Assembly: GCF_021347895.1 (NCBI RefSeq)
Contig: NC_067113.1
Coordinates: 8,723,489 to 8,787,488 of the forward strand
DNA from: Acanthochromis polyacanthus
Lineage: Eukaryota; Chordata; Actinopteri; Pomacentridae
DNA: 64,000 bases
Reading direction: 5' to 3'
The stretch's first letter is position 1. Each line of letters opens with the position of its first letter. The notes beneath the pieces are model-generated. The model searched no databases. It had not been told where the DNA came from and saw nothing but the letters and a program-made list of their open reading frames with translations. This document shows, in pieces, positions 54,086 to 64,000 of this stretch. Position numbers and translations under genes: made by a program.

Positions 54086-54784
54086 TTAATCAGACAGTTG
54101 TTATTCTACCACAAATAATTATAAAAAATCATACATTTTGGATAGCATTGTAGTATGGTGTAATTCTTCTTTTCTTTTTTAGATAGTATAAATGTTCATT
54201 TGAATATTCTGAGCATTTTCAGGATATAAAACACTCTAAAATCCTTGAACAAAAAGACTGTTTAAAAGAAAGGATTGTCTTCAGCAGAAAAAGCAGAATT
54301 CAGATTTTAGTTACAGATTTCACAATTACTCTTCTCAGATAAATGCAGTTGAAATGGATATGTCACTTTGCCAACACATCAGCCCTGTCTGAAGCATATA
54401 CATAACAAAGAACAGAAACTACTTTGAATCACAGACTGCAGTGGAATGGGCCTTCTTGAAAGCATAGCAAGAGCAACATCTGTTTCACCATTTGCTGCCA
54501 AAGTCTGAGAGGTTCTGTCCGCACACAGGGAGGCTATATTTCCCATCTTTCTGTTCAGTAGACGGTAATTTCCCTGGGGCAGCAGAGGGAGGCTGGACAT
54601 TTTCCTTAAATGTCCGTTCAAACAGACCAGGCTAACATCCATCAGCGAAACTTCACTAAGTTTTGCTGATGGATGTTGGTGTTTACTGAACCTGAAGGAC
54701 CTTTTGATCAAAGACCTGATCCTTTTCTGTGTGACCCTCAGTGGTGTCACATTTCACTTAGCTATCATGATGAGTGTATTTGTT

Positions 54785-55330
54785 ACATAGACTGTATATA
54801 TAGTGGACGTAGCATCTGGCTCCAGAATTGAAGCCAACCCGGAAGTGTCAAAAACTTGCAATATCACGCCGTCCGCGAGGGTTGGCTCCAAAAAGCTTTT
54901 TCTCCATAGACCCCAATTCATTTTGGAAAAAATAAAATTTGATAGACTGATTTTCTACAGCTCAGGATTTTTCCCCCGTTAGTTTTCATGGTCAGAATGA
55001 GAGATCAGGTGGCCGATCTTAAAATAAATCAATACTGAATTTTAAATAAATCGTTAAAGTTGGCGGAGCCAAGGGGCGTGGCTATACTTGATGGACAGGA
55101 CCAGAAGCCTCTGCGGTAAAATGTGGGCGGGATAAGAGAGTTCTCAGCCAATCCTGCCCCTAGTTGCTCTCCGGTCCAGTCTGTTTGATGACGATTTTTA
55201 CGTCACTGGCTCCAAAAAATCCAAAACGCCGACCAGGAAGTAGCAAAATCCGGGCTTCATTTTCTCAGTGTTGAAACCAACGGGTGACATCACGGTTAAT
55301 TTACGCCTGATTTGTTAGCATGTGCAAACA
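54785..55330. repeat. Interspersed repeat (AGACTGTATATATAGTGGAC type)
   Basis: AGACTGTATATATAGTGGAC, GTTGGCTCCAAAAAGCTTTT and GGCTTCATTTTCTCAGTGTT are phrases I recall from widespread teleost interspersed repeats. No coding frame; boundaries approximate. Confidence 0.4.
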
Positions 55331-55377
55331 CGTTTGGTTGTTTTTTAATGACAGCTCTATTGAAATAATAAAACTAG

Positions 55378-55422
55378 AAAAGCACTCAGAGAGAGCAGTA
55401 CTCCACCAAGGCTGTTCATCCC
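55378..55422 (-). repeat. Family A end fragment
   Basis: AAGCACTCAGAGAGAGCAGT and CCACCAAGGCTGTTCA match the terminal part of the repeat at 20985-21375. Confidence 0.6.
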
Positions 55423-55529
55423 CCCATATGGCATTGTCAGAAATGCAGCATTCTGTTTTTGAAGAAATGTAGCATTTGTTTATCAGTTATTGATGATCAG
55501 AAATCACGGCGCTATAGAACATGGCCATT

Positions 55530-55600
55530 TAATAGCTGGGATAGACTCCAGCCCCCTGTGACCTTAATGAATATTAAGCAGTGTATAGATAATGGATGGA
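55530..55600 (+). repeat. SINE tail fragment
   Basis: AGCTGGGATAGACTCCAGCC through GTGTATAGATAATGGATGGA matches the tail of the SINE at 63276-63641. Confidence 0.65.
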
Positions 55601-57146
55601 TGATGCAGCTACAAATGATGAAGTGCATTTTAAATAAATGTGTTCCAATTTTAAGTTTATCTACACTGAACAAAAACATGACTTTTTCTTGATGGAAGAC
55701 AGTCTGGGGGACAGGATCAAGTTGTCAACACATCCTACAGTTCTTTCAGTCAATTAGAACCCGTTCTATCCAGACACACAACAAAAACAGTAGTTAGAGG
55801 TTATTAGGTTTGTTTTTCGAAGCCAGGAAAGAAGTCTGTCTATCATGCTGGACAAATCTGATTAAGGATGTTAACATTATTTGAAGTTTTAGCCTGTTTT
55901 TTGTTTGTTTGTTTGCTGTTTGCTTTTTATAATACATGTGTAAAGTAATACTTTATTCTTGTGATTTAAGTATTTATTATTAGGAATTTAACAAAGCAGG
56001 GAGACTCTGTAAAATGCTTCTTAATCTGTCTTTTTCAATCTTCAATACAGATTTTTTTTTTTAATTTTTAACCTATTGGAATGCAAGGAATTATTATTTT
56101 ACTTTCTATGAGTGAAATTTTGCACACACACCAGGACCAGTGAAAAATGTGATATTTTAGGGGAATTGCGCACCTGCGTGCCAAAATGGCTCAATAGTGC
56201 CCCCTAGAATATTATGAAAATTCATTTTGCATTTTATTCAGGCCACAGACAGACATGTGCATCAGCTGTGAACTGAAATCAAAAACTTTGCTCCATTCTT
56301 CTTGGGACTGTTTGAACCTTCAAAAGCTATGATTCCACTGGGAACAAAGTTTAACTGCTGTGCAAATTCTTTCTCTGTCACTTTTATATTCTGCAAGGAG
56401 GCGTTGAAACCAGAGGAGGTATGCACTGGCAGAGATAATGTTTTTTCTTTTTTGAAATGAAAAAGCTTTTTGAGCAATTACACCTGTCCAAGATTTGAGG
56501 GCCACAATAGGACACTTTTTTGCTTTTTTTTTTTTTAATGTTGCTTATACCTCTCAAAGGAGTACACCCCTCACATTTCTGCAGATATTTAATTGTATCT
56601 TTTAAAGGGACAACAATGAAGAAGTTACATTTCTTCGTTGTAAAGTAGCAAAATAGTCAGTGTACAGTTTGTATGACAGTGTAAATTTACTGTCCCCTCA
56701 AAATAACTCAGCACACAGCCATTAATGTTTAAACCACTGGCAACAAAAGTGAGTACATCCCTAAGTGAAAATGTTCAAATTGGGTCCAGTTAGCCATTTT
56801 CCCTTCCAGGTGTCATCAGACTCATTCCTGTTACAAGGTCTCAGGTGTGAATTGAGGGTGTGTTAAATTTGGTTTTCGCTCTCACACACTCTCTTATTGG
56901 TCACTGGAAGTTCAACATGGCACTCGACCCAAGGAAACGACCAACGCTGCTTTCAGTTTAAATTATTATGTATAATTCTAACAAAACAAGGACTAAACTG
57001 TAAAATAACAAATAAAATACCTAAAATTACAATTGAAACCACAGAAGTTCATTATTTTGTAGTGCTGTACTCCACTCAGCCTACCAGTAGGTTAATTATG
57101 GGCTGTTTGAACATCATGTTGTGAAATGTTTTCCCCTCAGCTAGTC

Positions 57147-59679
57147 CAGGGGTTCCCAATCTTTTCAGGCCGCGACCCCCAAAATAGGATCATAGGAGAC
57201 CCGCGACCCCCCCTTTCCCCCACATGTCCAAAAGTAAAAAAGAAACTGTTAAATGTGGATTAGCAGTGTTACGGGTAAACATTTGTCAGTCTAAAACAGC
57301 ACAGCAGTGCGACGGATTATTCAAAGTTATGAGCAGTGCTGCACAACAATTACTGCGTGTTTGAAGAACTCACCTAATGCGATGGGTGGGCAATATGCAC
57401 TGAGCAAAGAAGATCCAGTCTCGGTTTGATTTTGGAGACGGCAATTCGGAGATCGTCCTCCACATTAAGTCGAGATCTGTGCTTGTTCTTGATGTAAGTC
57501 AGTGCAGAGAAAGTTTTTTCGCATAAGTACGTAGAGCCAAATGGCATCAGTGTGTTCAATGCTGCTGCAGACAGCTGCGGGTACTCCTTCCTCACCGAAA
57601 TCCAAAACTCATCCAGGCTCTTGGCATCAAAAAGCGCTCTCAGGGTTCGGTCAGATGAAAGTTCAATCAGCGCATCCTCAAAGTCAGATGTCAAATGATT
57701 TGTTTTTGCAGTGAACGGGGATCGGATCCAATCATGCCTTTCAGGAGCAGTTTCTTCTGGGAAATACTTTTTAAAATGATCCACAAGAGACTGAAGGTGA
57801 TCCGCTACAGACGCCCTTACAATGTTCACACTCAAAGCATTTTCTTCAATAAAATCATCCAGCTCAGTAAACATGTCCATATGTCCAGCTTCAGCGCGCT
57901 CTCTCCAGCGCTCCAGTTTACGCACAAATGCTTGCACTTTGTCATTGAGGGTCAAAATGCTTGTGTTTTCACCTTGCAGTGACATATTCAACCCATTCAG
58001 TTTGCCAAAAACAGATGATAAATACACCAGCCTTGCTACCCAGTCAGGATCAGAGAGGTGTTCTGCGAGAGGTGATCTTTGGTCGGCGAGGAAGATGCGC
58101 ACCTCTTCCTCAGCTCACACAAGCGGCTCAGTACATTTCCCCGGGAAAGCCATCTCACCTCTGTGTGCAACAGGAGGCCTTGGTGCTCCGCTCCCATTTC
58201 GTTACAGAGGGTTGCAAACAGTCTGGTGTTAAGCGGACGTGATTTTATATAATTCACGATTTTCACTGCTGTGTCAAGGACGTGCTTTAACTCTGCACTC
58301 AGTGATTTACATGCAAGGGCTTCTCTGTGTATAATGCAGTGGGTAAAGCAGACGTGAGGGGCAACTTGCTGGACTCGTGCTCTCAACCCCTTCTTTTTCC
58401 CCAGCATTGCCCCTGCTCCATCTGTGCACACTGATAAGCACTCACTCCAGGACATACCTTCTTCTTTTAGCTTGCTGTCCAGTTTGTTAAAAATGTCCTC
58501 GCCTGTACACGCTCCTTCCAGCGGCGTGCAAAAGAGCATTTCTTCATTAAGCTTCTCTTTAAAAACGTATCTCACAAAAACAAGAAGCTGGGCACAATGC
58601 GAAACGTCAGTTGACTCGTCCAGTTGTAAAGTATACTTTCCTTCTTTCACTGCATCAATGAGCTGAGTCTTGATGTCCTGTGCCATCTCACTGATGCGGC
58701 GGGATACTGTCCCATCTGACAGCGGGACTTGTGTCAGCTCAGCGGCGGCTTTATCCCCGTGCATGACTCGACTCATCGCCACCGCGGCGGGTTTGATCAA
58801 ACTTTCTCCAATTGTGTGAGGCTTTTTTGCTTGAGCAATTAAATATGCCACTTCATATGAAGCCCTCTGAGCTTTGGCAGGGATTGTAGTTTGTTTAGTT
58901 AGGACCCTCTTTTGCCCTCTTAGTTCTCCCTCCTTTCGGCGAAAAACTCTGCTGGTTTTGACACAAGTGAAGGATGTTTAGTCGTCAGGTGTCTCAACAT
59001 TTTCACCGGTTTAAGGCTCTCGTGAGCAAGGACCTCCGAGCACACTACACACTGTGGGTGTTGTATACCATTTACAACGTGACACACGAATCCATACTTA
59101 ATAAATTCATCCCTGTATTTTCTTGATTTGGATGAAGAAGTGTCCGATTTGTGGGCTTGGCGGGCTCCCACCTTAGCCGCTGCCGGGCGATGCTCTGGCG
59201 GTTCTGTGTCGCAGTCCTCCGCAGACTTCTCTGGTGTTCCCACGGTGCTTCCTGCTCTGTCATCAGGCCTTGCCGCTTGCAAATCTGGCTTTTCAACTTC
59301 ACTCTGTTTTTGAGTTGTGGATATTAGCCACCGTTTCATTTTGATAAAGGTCTTAATCGCAACTTCAGAAAGCTAGCTCTAGCATTAAGATTAAAACGAA
59401 GGGCACGTATGCTGCGTCATAGACGTAAACTTCATTTGTAATTGACGTAATGTTAAAATAATAATAACAAAAAAAAAAAACTTTTTTTTCATATAGTTAT
59501 TTAACTATTTTAAACAGATATTTCAGCAACAAAAAATATATAAAATAAAAATGTAAAGGCCCTCTCGAAAAAATTTTTTCTTTTTTTTTCTTTTGCTGTT
59601 CTGGAAATCATCTCGCGACCCCCACGGAGGGGTACCGCGACCCCCCGGGGGGTCGGGACCCCCACTTTGGGAACCACTG
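57147..59679 (-). mobile_element. Complete hAT transposon, inverted sister of 25049-27581
   Basis: 2,533 bp, same length and termini as the intron 6 copy, in opposite orientation, with its own perfect 8-bp duplication AGCTAGTC (57139-57146 and 59680-59687). The two copies differ at a few sites, mainly homopolymer lengths, which happen to cancel in total length. The different target duplications show two separate insertions. Its 5' end lies 28 bp from the X-box of cimip5. Confidence 0.97.
57374..59339 (-). pseudogene. hAT transposase, frameshifted copy
   Basis: Same protein as at 25387-27354 but in three frames: codons from 59339 to about 58946, then to about 58109, then to the stop at 57374. 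Two 1-bp deletions cause this: a run of six T reduced to five (A-run 58942-58946 on the plus strand), just after the BED finger, and GGG reduced to GG (58108-58109), after the RW motif. The BED finger, acidic residues and hATC region are otherwise kept. It cannot make a full transposase, but its ends could still be mobilised by the intact copy. Confidence 0.95.
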
Positions 59680-59687
59680 AGCTAGTC

Positions 59688-59883
59688 AACAGTGTATGTT
59701 TCTGCTGGAACACTGTTGCCTTGGTAACGTAAACAAAGCGGCTGACGGCTGGCAGTGATTTCTCTCACATCCCGCTCACTGGCGCTAAAAAATTATCATT
59801 TGGTTCATTTTACGCTCACTAACTGACCTGGGTTCAGTTCTGCTCAACAAACTGAGCGACTTTGTTCCTTTTAAATCCAGCTG
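59688..59883 (+). promoter_or_regulatory. cimip5: cimip5 promoter with RFX X-box and forkhead site
   Basis: Between the hAT insertion and the start codon. GTTGCCTTGGTAAC (59715-59728) fits the RFX X-box: two inverted half-sites with a 2-base spacer. It is followed directly by GTAAACAAA (59729-59737), a forkhead core as bound by FOXJ1. RFX factors with FOXJ1 drive motile-cilia genes, which fits the product. No TATA box seen. Confidence 0.75.
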
Positions 59884-60086
59884 ATGGAGCTGAACAGGCG
59901 CGTGTCTTCCGCCGGTTACCGGCTACCGGAGAGATCCACCGAGACCAGGACGACAACCGGCGGGGCACCGGCGGAGCGGACCACCGAAGAAGGTTCTGGA
60001 CAAAACCCGGACAGGAGCGATGTCTTTAAACGAGACCAGGTGTGGAAGGAGATGGTCTGGAGAGAGAGGAGAGGCGTCCTGGAGTG
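59884..60086 (+). CDS. cimip5: cimip5 exon 1
   Basis: Encodes MELNRRVSSAGYRLPERSTE and a Thr/Gly/Glu-rich stretch, then DQVWKEMVWRERRGVLE. The last two bases start a Trp codon (TG|G) completed by exon 2. Confidence 0.9.
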
Positions 60087-63000
60087 GTGAGAAAAATAAA
60101 ACTAAATCAGCTTTAGGTGGCTTTAACCCTCAGATGCTCCACTGACTGGACTCTTCCATAGTGGGTCAAAAATTACTCGTATATAATCAATGTGCTTTTA
60201 TACCGTTTTTGTTGAAAATAATCATTTGTATTATTGTTTGTGTTATGGGTCAATATATAATTGAGGGACTTTTGAAGTCCATGGGATACATCCTGCATAC
60301 ATATTTAATAAAAGTTTAAAAGAAATTATGTTCATTATGATCATGTCTTTATACATTCCATAATTATTTATTATGGAAACAATCACTTATTAGTAAAAAA
60401 AAAAAAAATGACTGTAACGTTTTCTACCATGGTTGACAGGTATCATAGTTGACATTTTTGCTGTTTCCAGGGCTAAAACCAACATGGCTGTCTATAACCA
60501 AACACCACATGACATTTTTACAGAAAGATTCTTCTAAATATTATATATAAAGCTCAGTAAAATTGAAGCTGAAAGTTATTTATAAATATATTGTAGTAAA
60601 CCTGTTGACTACTTTATATTAAATAAATCAGAAAGCCTTGGAGTCTGGTCAGTCTTTTCTTCAGGAGGAAATGACATCATGTGGAGCAGGTCATGTGATC
60701 CGGAATTAAAACACTTCTTTCAGAGGTGTTTTTCTAATGGGGAACTCAGCTGAAAGTGATTTCTCTGACACAGATCCAATTTGTTATTTTGCATATAAAA
60801 TTCTATATATTGCCAAAAAAAAGGAATGTCATGATTGCAACAAGTCCTCAAATTCATACGACCGCATCGGTCGAATGCACCATGCACCGGAATACGACCA
60901 GTGAGAGCGTATTTACGTTTGCGCCCCTACGGGGAAAAGGAACGCATTACAGGATTTAATTCACAAAACGGCATTTCCGTCGCAAAACGGCTTTTTCCTC
61001 ACTTTCCCAACACGTTTTTAGGGTTATGGTTAAGGTGAGGAAAAGGGATAGGGATAGTGTTAAATAAAAGTTTGTTCATGGTGACGTTTCACCTGCGATT
61101 CCAGAGTGTCGATATTTACTCAACCGCTAGAGGTTGCATACGTCAAAACGTAACACTGGGTCGTAATATGGGCGTGTACAGACGACCTATGTGGTCGTTT
61201 TTTGTTTGAGGACAGGCTGCATGATTATCTGGACTTAATAAAAAGAACACAATTCAAACTATTTGTGAATGAGTTCATTTTATTTTTGTTTAGCTAATTA
61301 GACAGTGGTTGTTATTAAATTTGGACGATTATTTAGTTGGCATTCTAGTGATGTCCAGTCATTTTTTTATTAATAAGTGATTATTTCCATAATAAATAAT
61401 TATGGAATTTGTAAAGACATGATCATAATGAACATAAAAACTTTCTTTCTTTCTTTTTTTTACTTTTAATAAAAATGTATCCAGCCACAATTAATAAGAA
61501 TCGTAGGTTTCCATGAGACTCTACGGGAAATGAATGCAGGTCATTTTTGATCCACTTATGAAAGCTTTAGGTAGTAATACAAATATTATAATTTCATAAA
61601 AAGTATAAAAGATGACTTAAAAAATTTAATAGAATGGAATCAAAAACATGTTTTTTTTTCCAGGAATATCTGAAATATGAAATGATTACAACTGTTCATC
61701 ACAAAGATATTGAAGGAAAATGACCTCACCGGGTCATTTTTGACTCATTTATGCATCTAAGGGTTAAAGGAGCTACAAAAGTGAGTTACAGCTGATGTTA
61801 GTTTAATGTTCGGTTAAAGGTCTGTGAACATGAACAGACTGAACCAATAGATTGTGGTCCACAGGGAGAAGAACTGGGGCTTTCTCAGGAACTATGATCA
61901 GATGGTAAGAAAAATGCACACTGTGATAGTAAAATGAACCTTTTTCAGCAGTTTTTGGGTGTTTTTAGTTGGTGTTGAAGAAATTATTATTTTACAGATT
62001 TTCCTGTTCCCATGTTTTGTTACATTTCAGATAGTTACTACTAAAAATCACAGGAAAAAAATCACCTTATTCATACAGGTAATCTCACTGAGACGAGACC
62101 TGTGCTCAAATAGCAGAAACAAACAGCTCTGAGTCACTGTCAAACAACACTAATGACCTGACAAACACAACAATACAGCATGGCTCATTCCAGAACTGGA
62201 GGACATTTGGGCTTCAAAATGTTGGAAAAATAAACCTTCAATTTGACAGTTTACTGCTCCATATTCATCAGTAATAGGTAATGAACTATCAAAGGCTTGA
62301 CTGACTCAGCTTACACATCAATGGTAGCATTTTTACTCCGCCAAGGAGTTATGTGACGATCGGCGTATGCTTGTTTGTTTGTCTGTCTGTCTGTTAGTAA
62401 CATTACTCAAAAATTGAATAACAGATTTGGATGAAATTTTCAGGGACCATCAGAAATGACACAAGGACCACCTGATTAGATTTTGGTAATGATGCAGCTT
62501 ATAGTCTAGATCCACAGATTTGTTAAAGATTTCTGTATCCTTGTGAGATAGCAGCATGGCATCACTGTAACCATGACAACAAGTGAACACTACATCAGCT
62601 GCCTGCTGATGATCACACGACTGTGATCCTACTACAAATACACTGCTGTCGACTTCTCAGATAAAACAGTAAATCTCAAATAAAACAGTTCAAATGAAAT
62701 TTAAATATAATTTTTTGACATAATTTTTTTAAATAAATGTGATATTTTAAATAATAATAACTATGCATGGAATGTGTGTCCTACAACATGCTAGCATGCA
62801 GGCTTTGATAGTTTATTACCTATTATTGATCAATATGGAGCAGAAAACTGTAAAGGAGAAGGATAATTTTTCAAACATTTTAAACCCAAATGTCCTCCAG
62901 GTCTGGAATGAGCCTCATACAGCTGAATGTTGACAGCACATATCTAACTGTGAGGGTTCTTTGTAGGGAAAGCTGAAACCAGAGGAGCCTTTACCCGCCT

Positions 63001-63158
63001 ACGTGTCCCTCTTCTCTGATCGCTTCCCCAACACCACCAACCAGATCTTTGGCAGCAGAATGTCCACTCCGCTGGGGAGGGAACTGGTCAGATTAGACAG
63101 GCTCTTTCAGACCAACCATCACAAGCGCAAGCAGGATCCAGAAAGACTGAACTGCTAG
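59884..63158 (+). CDS. cimip5: Ciliary microtubule inner protein 5 (formerly C2orf50), three exons
   Basis: Coding exons 59884-60086, 61865-61904 and 62967-63158 (203 + 40 + 192 nt) join in phase to give 144 residues plus TAG; human is about 162. Junctions: AGTG|GTGAGA, TCCACAG|GG, GATG|GTAAGA, TTTGTAG|GG. Conserved blocks with human C2orf50 are SSAGYRLP near the N-terminus, QVWKEMVWRERRGVLEW, NWGFLRNYDQM across exons 1-2, and LFSDRFPNTTNQIFGSR then STPLGRELVRLD in exon 3. The protein is small, basic, and has no membrane segment or signal peptide. The family name places it inside axonemal doublet microtubules; that role is taken from the family, not visible here. The ATG at 59884 is the first in frame and lies 147 bp after the forkhead site. 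Confidence 0.9.
60330..61433 (-). repeat. Interspersed repeat family B, copy 2 with inverted terminal blocks
   Basis: Reverse copy of the sequence at 44434-44990 (shared GGAAATGACATCATGTGGAG and the GTTCATTATGATCATGTC block). Here the block is present at both ends as an inverted repeat, so this copy is more complete than the one in clip4. Confidence 0.75.
60837..61220. mobile_element. Small MITE nested inside family B copy 2
   Basis: Interrupts family B sequence that is continuous at 44.4-45.0 kb. Inverted ends include GTCCTCAAA and ACGACCGCATCGGTCG (left) against ACGACCACATAGGTCG (right, reversed). CATGATT flanks both sides (60830-60836, 61220-61226). About 384 bp, with GGGTTATGGTTAAGG-type text; superfamily unclear. 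Confidence 0.7.
61865..61904 (+). CDS. cimip5: cimip5 exon 2
   Basis: 40-nt microexon encoding EKNWGFLRNYDQM, matching QNWSFLKDYDPM in human. Acceptor GTGGTCCACAG, donor GTAAGA. Ends in phase 0. Confidence 0.92.
62182..62913. repeat. Foldback element with about 115-bp inverted arms
   Basis: 62182-62299 (GGCTCATTCCAGAACTGGAG ... AACTATCAAAGGCTTG) is an imperfect reverse complement of 62800-62913 (CAGGCTTTGATAGTTTATTA ... CTGGAATGAGCC). Family A repeat copy 3 (62335-62650) sits between the arms. No coding capacity. Confidence 0.8.
62335..62650 (+). repeat. Dispersed repeat family A, copy 3
   Basis: CTCCGCCAAGGAGTTATGTG and ACGATCGGCG, the GTCTGTCTGTCTG run, and TGCCTGCTGATGATCACACG match copy 1 at 10375-10800 in the same orientation. 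Confidence 0.8.
62967..63158 (+). CDS. cimip5: cimip5 exon 3
   Basis: Encodes GKLKPEEPLPAYVSLFSDRF, then TTNQIFGSRMSTPLGRELVR and a basic tail (HHKRKQDPERLNC) ending in TAG at 63156-63158. Confidence 0.93.
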   Translation, partial: GKLKPEEPLPAYVSLFSDRFPNTTNQIFGSRMSTPLGRELVRLDRLFQTNHHKRKQDPERLNC

Positions 63159-63250
63159 ACCCAGCGGGAGCATCTGCACATCTGGACCTCTGTTAGCCAG
63201 ATCCTCTAAACAGGACTGTCCAGTGCTGAGCTCAGGGCTTGGCAGAGTGG

Positions 63251-63256
63251 ATTAAA
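63251..63256 (+). terminator. cimip5: Candidate cimip5 polyadenylation signal
   Basis: ATTAAA, 93 bp after the stop codon and 20 bp before a SINE insertion. Confidence 0.45.
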
Positions 63257-63275
63257 GATTTCTGAGTTTAGATTT

Positions 63276-63641
63276 GGGGCTGCACAGTGGCGTAGTGGTT
63301 AGCACTTTCACCTTGCAGCAAGAAGATCCTGGTTCAAATCCCGGGGTGGGCCTGGGATCTTTCTGCATGGAGTTTGCATGTTCTCCCTGTGCATGTGTGG
63401 GTTTTCTCCGGGTACTCCGGCTTCCTCCCACAGTCCAAAAATATGCTGAGGTTAATTGGTTACTCTAAATTTTCCGTAGATGTGAGTGTGATTGTTTGTC
63501 TGTATATGTAGCCCTGTGACAGACTGGTGACCTGTCCAGGGTGTCCCCTGCCTTCGCCCGAGTCAGCTGGGATAGGCCCCAGCACCCCTCGCGACCCTAG
63601 GACAAAGCGGTGTATAGAGAATGGATGGATGGATGGATTTG
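63276..63641 (+). repeat. tRNA-derived SINE, near full length
   Basis: tRNA-like head with A box (TGGCGTAGTGG) and B box (GGTTCAAATCC at 63331-63341), body with GGAGTTTGCATGTTCTCCCT and CTGTCCAGGGTGTCCCC, and a GGATGGATGG tail. Short direct repeats GATTTG at both ends (63271-63276, 63636-63641). The best-preserved member of the SINE family in this window. Confidence 0.85.
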
Positions 63642-63954
63642 ATGTGGAGGGTTTGTTTTAATCATCGGTAAATATGGAGACAAATGCAGACATCTATTTA
63701 GAAGCCATACTAGAGGCACAGTCAGGGGTGATACGAAAGAGCTGTTTACTGTCCTACATCAAATACATTTACCCTAAATTGTGCTTATTATTAGGTGCAT
63801 TTGACCCAAAAAAAAGAGGTTACAAGCAGTACACAGAATTAAATGGTAAAGGAAACAGCAGACTGTTAAAGGCAGGAGAGAGGAGAAGACTCAGATCACA
63901 TTCATGTCATCTGAGCTCCATCAGGGATTTAAGTAGATACTTGATAATCTGACA
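63642..63954. other. 3' flank of cimip5
   Basis: About 310 bp before the next transposon; an open frame runs through it but it resembles nothing I know and has no exon signals. Confidence 0.5.
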
Positions 63955-64000
63955 CAGGGGAGTCAAACTCATCCTAGTTCAGGTTCCACATTCAGCCCAG
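63955..64000 (-). mobile_element. End of a hAT-like element cut by the window edge
   Basis: CAGGGGAGTCAAACTC and CAGGTTCCACATTCAGCCCA match the reversed right end of the element at 4124-4973. The rest lies outside the window. Confidence 0.75.

Larger units (their letters stand above)
53391..57146. other. Intergenic space between the clip4 and cimip5 promoters
   Basis: 3.8 kb; contains SINE fragments (53985-54085, 55530-55600), a longer interspersed repeat (about 54785-55330) and a family A end piece (55378-55422). No coding sequence recognised. Confidence 0.7.
60127..61763. mobile_element. TTAA-flanked composite element (piggyBac-like ends)
   Basis: 1,637 bp between TTAA at 60123-60126 and 61764-61767. 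Ends are inverted: CCCTCAGATGC at left, GCATCTAAGGG at right. No transposase. Inside are inverted 77-84-bp blocks (60330-60413 and 61357-61433) and family B sequence, interrupted by another MITE. Confidence 0.8.
60087..61864. other. cimip5 intron 1, almost entirely nested elements
   Basis: 1.78 kb, of which 60127-61763 is one TTAA-flanked element containing further repeats. Confidence 0.8.
61905..62966. other. cimip5 intron 2
   Basis: 1.06 kb, mainly a foldback structure (62182-62913) with a family A repeat between its arms. Confidence 0.75.

Noticed and set aside
63674..63952. 92-codon frame at the right edge
   Set aside because: No family resemblance, no exon signals, lies between a SINE and a transposon end.
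1..64000. CRISPR arrays, phage, operons, riboswitches or toxin systems
   Set aside because: None of their signatures is present; the gene structure is that of a vertebrate nuclear genome.

Overview
The window is vertebrate nuclear DNA from a ray-finned (teleost) fish. The signs are short exons in long introns bounded by GT/AG, fish-type tRNA-derived SINEs, many Tc1-like and hAT-like DNA transposons, and two protein genes that match vertebrate families. It holds no bacterial-type operons, CRISPR arrays or phage. I cannot name the species.

Most of the window (about 4,983-53,390, minus strand) is one gene, clip4 (CAP-Gly domain containing linker protein family member 4). Fifteen coding exons can be followed with every splice phase agreeing. 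They add up to 739 residues plus a stop: an N-terminal leader, an ankyrin-repeat block, and three CAP-Gly domains separated by Ser/Arg-rich linkers. One further upstream exon (48,302-48,359) carries an in-frame ATG and would lengthen the protein to 759 residues. A noncoding first exon is likely near 53,272-53,390.

The second gene, cimip5 (formerly C2orf50), lies at the right on the plus strand (59,884-63,158). It has three exons and encodes 144 residues of a predicted ciliary microtubule inner protein. Just upstream of its start codon is a near-consensus RFX X-box followed directly by a forkhead (FOXJ1-type) site, the usual promoter signature of motile-cilia genes.

The rest is transposon-rich. 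Two almost identical 2,533-bp hAT elements lie about 30 kb apart in opposite orientation. The one in clip4 intron 6 has an uninterrupted 655-codon transposase; the one next to the cimip5 promoter is broken by two 1-bp deletions. There is also a non-autonomous hAT element abutting the clip4 stop codon (with relatives cut by both window edges), a 214-bp hAT hairpin, at least six separate Tc1-like relics, TTAA-flanked (piggyBac-like) elements that are themselves nested, SINEs, LINE remnants, and two simple repeats. I see no obviously new biological system. The most informative points are the ciliary promoter with a young transposon beside it, the intact hAT copy, the extra clip4 start, and two unexplained exon-like reading frames (3,421-3,868 and 34,714-34,851).
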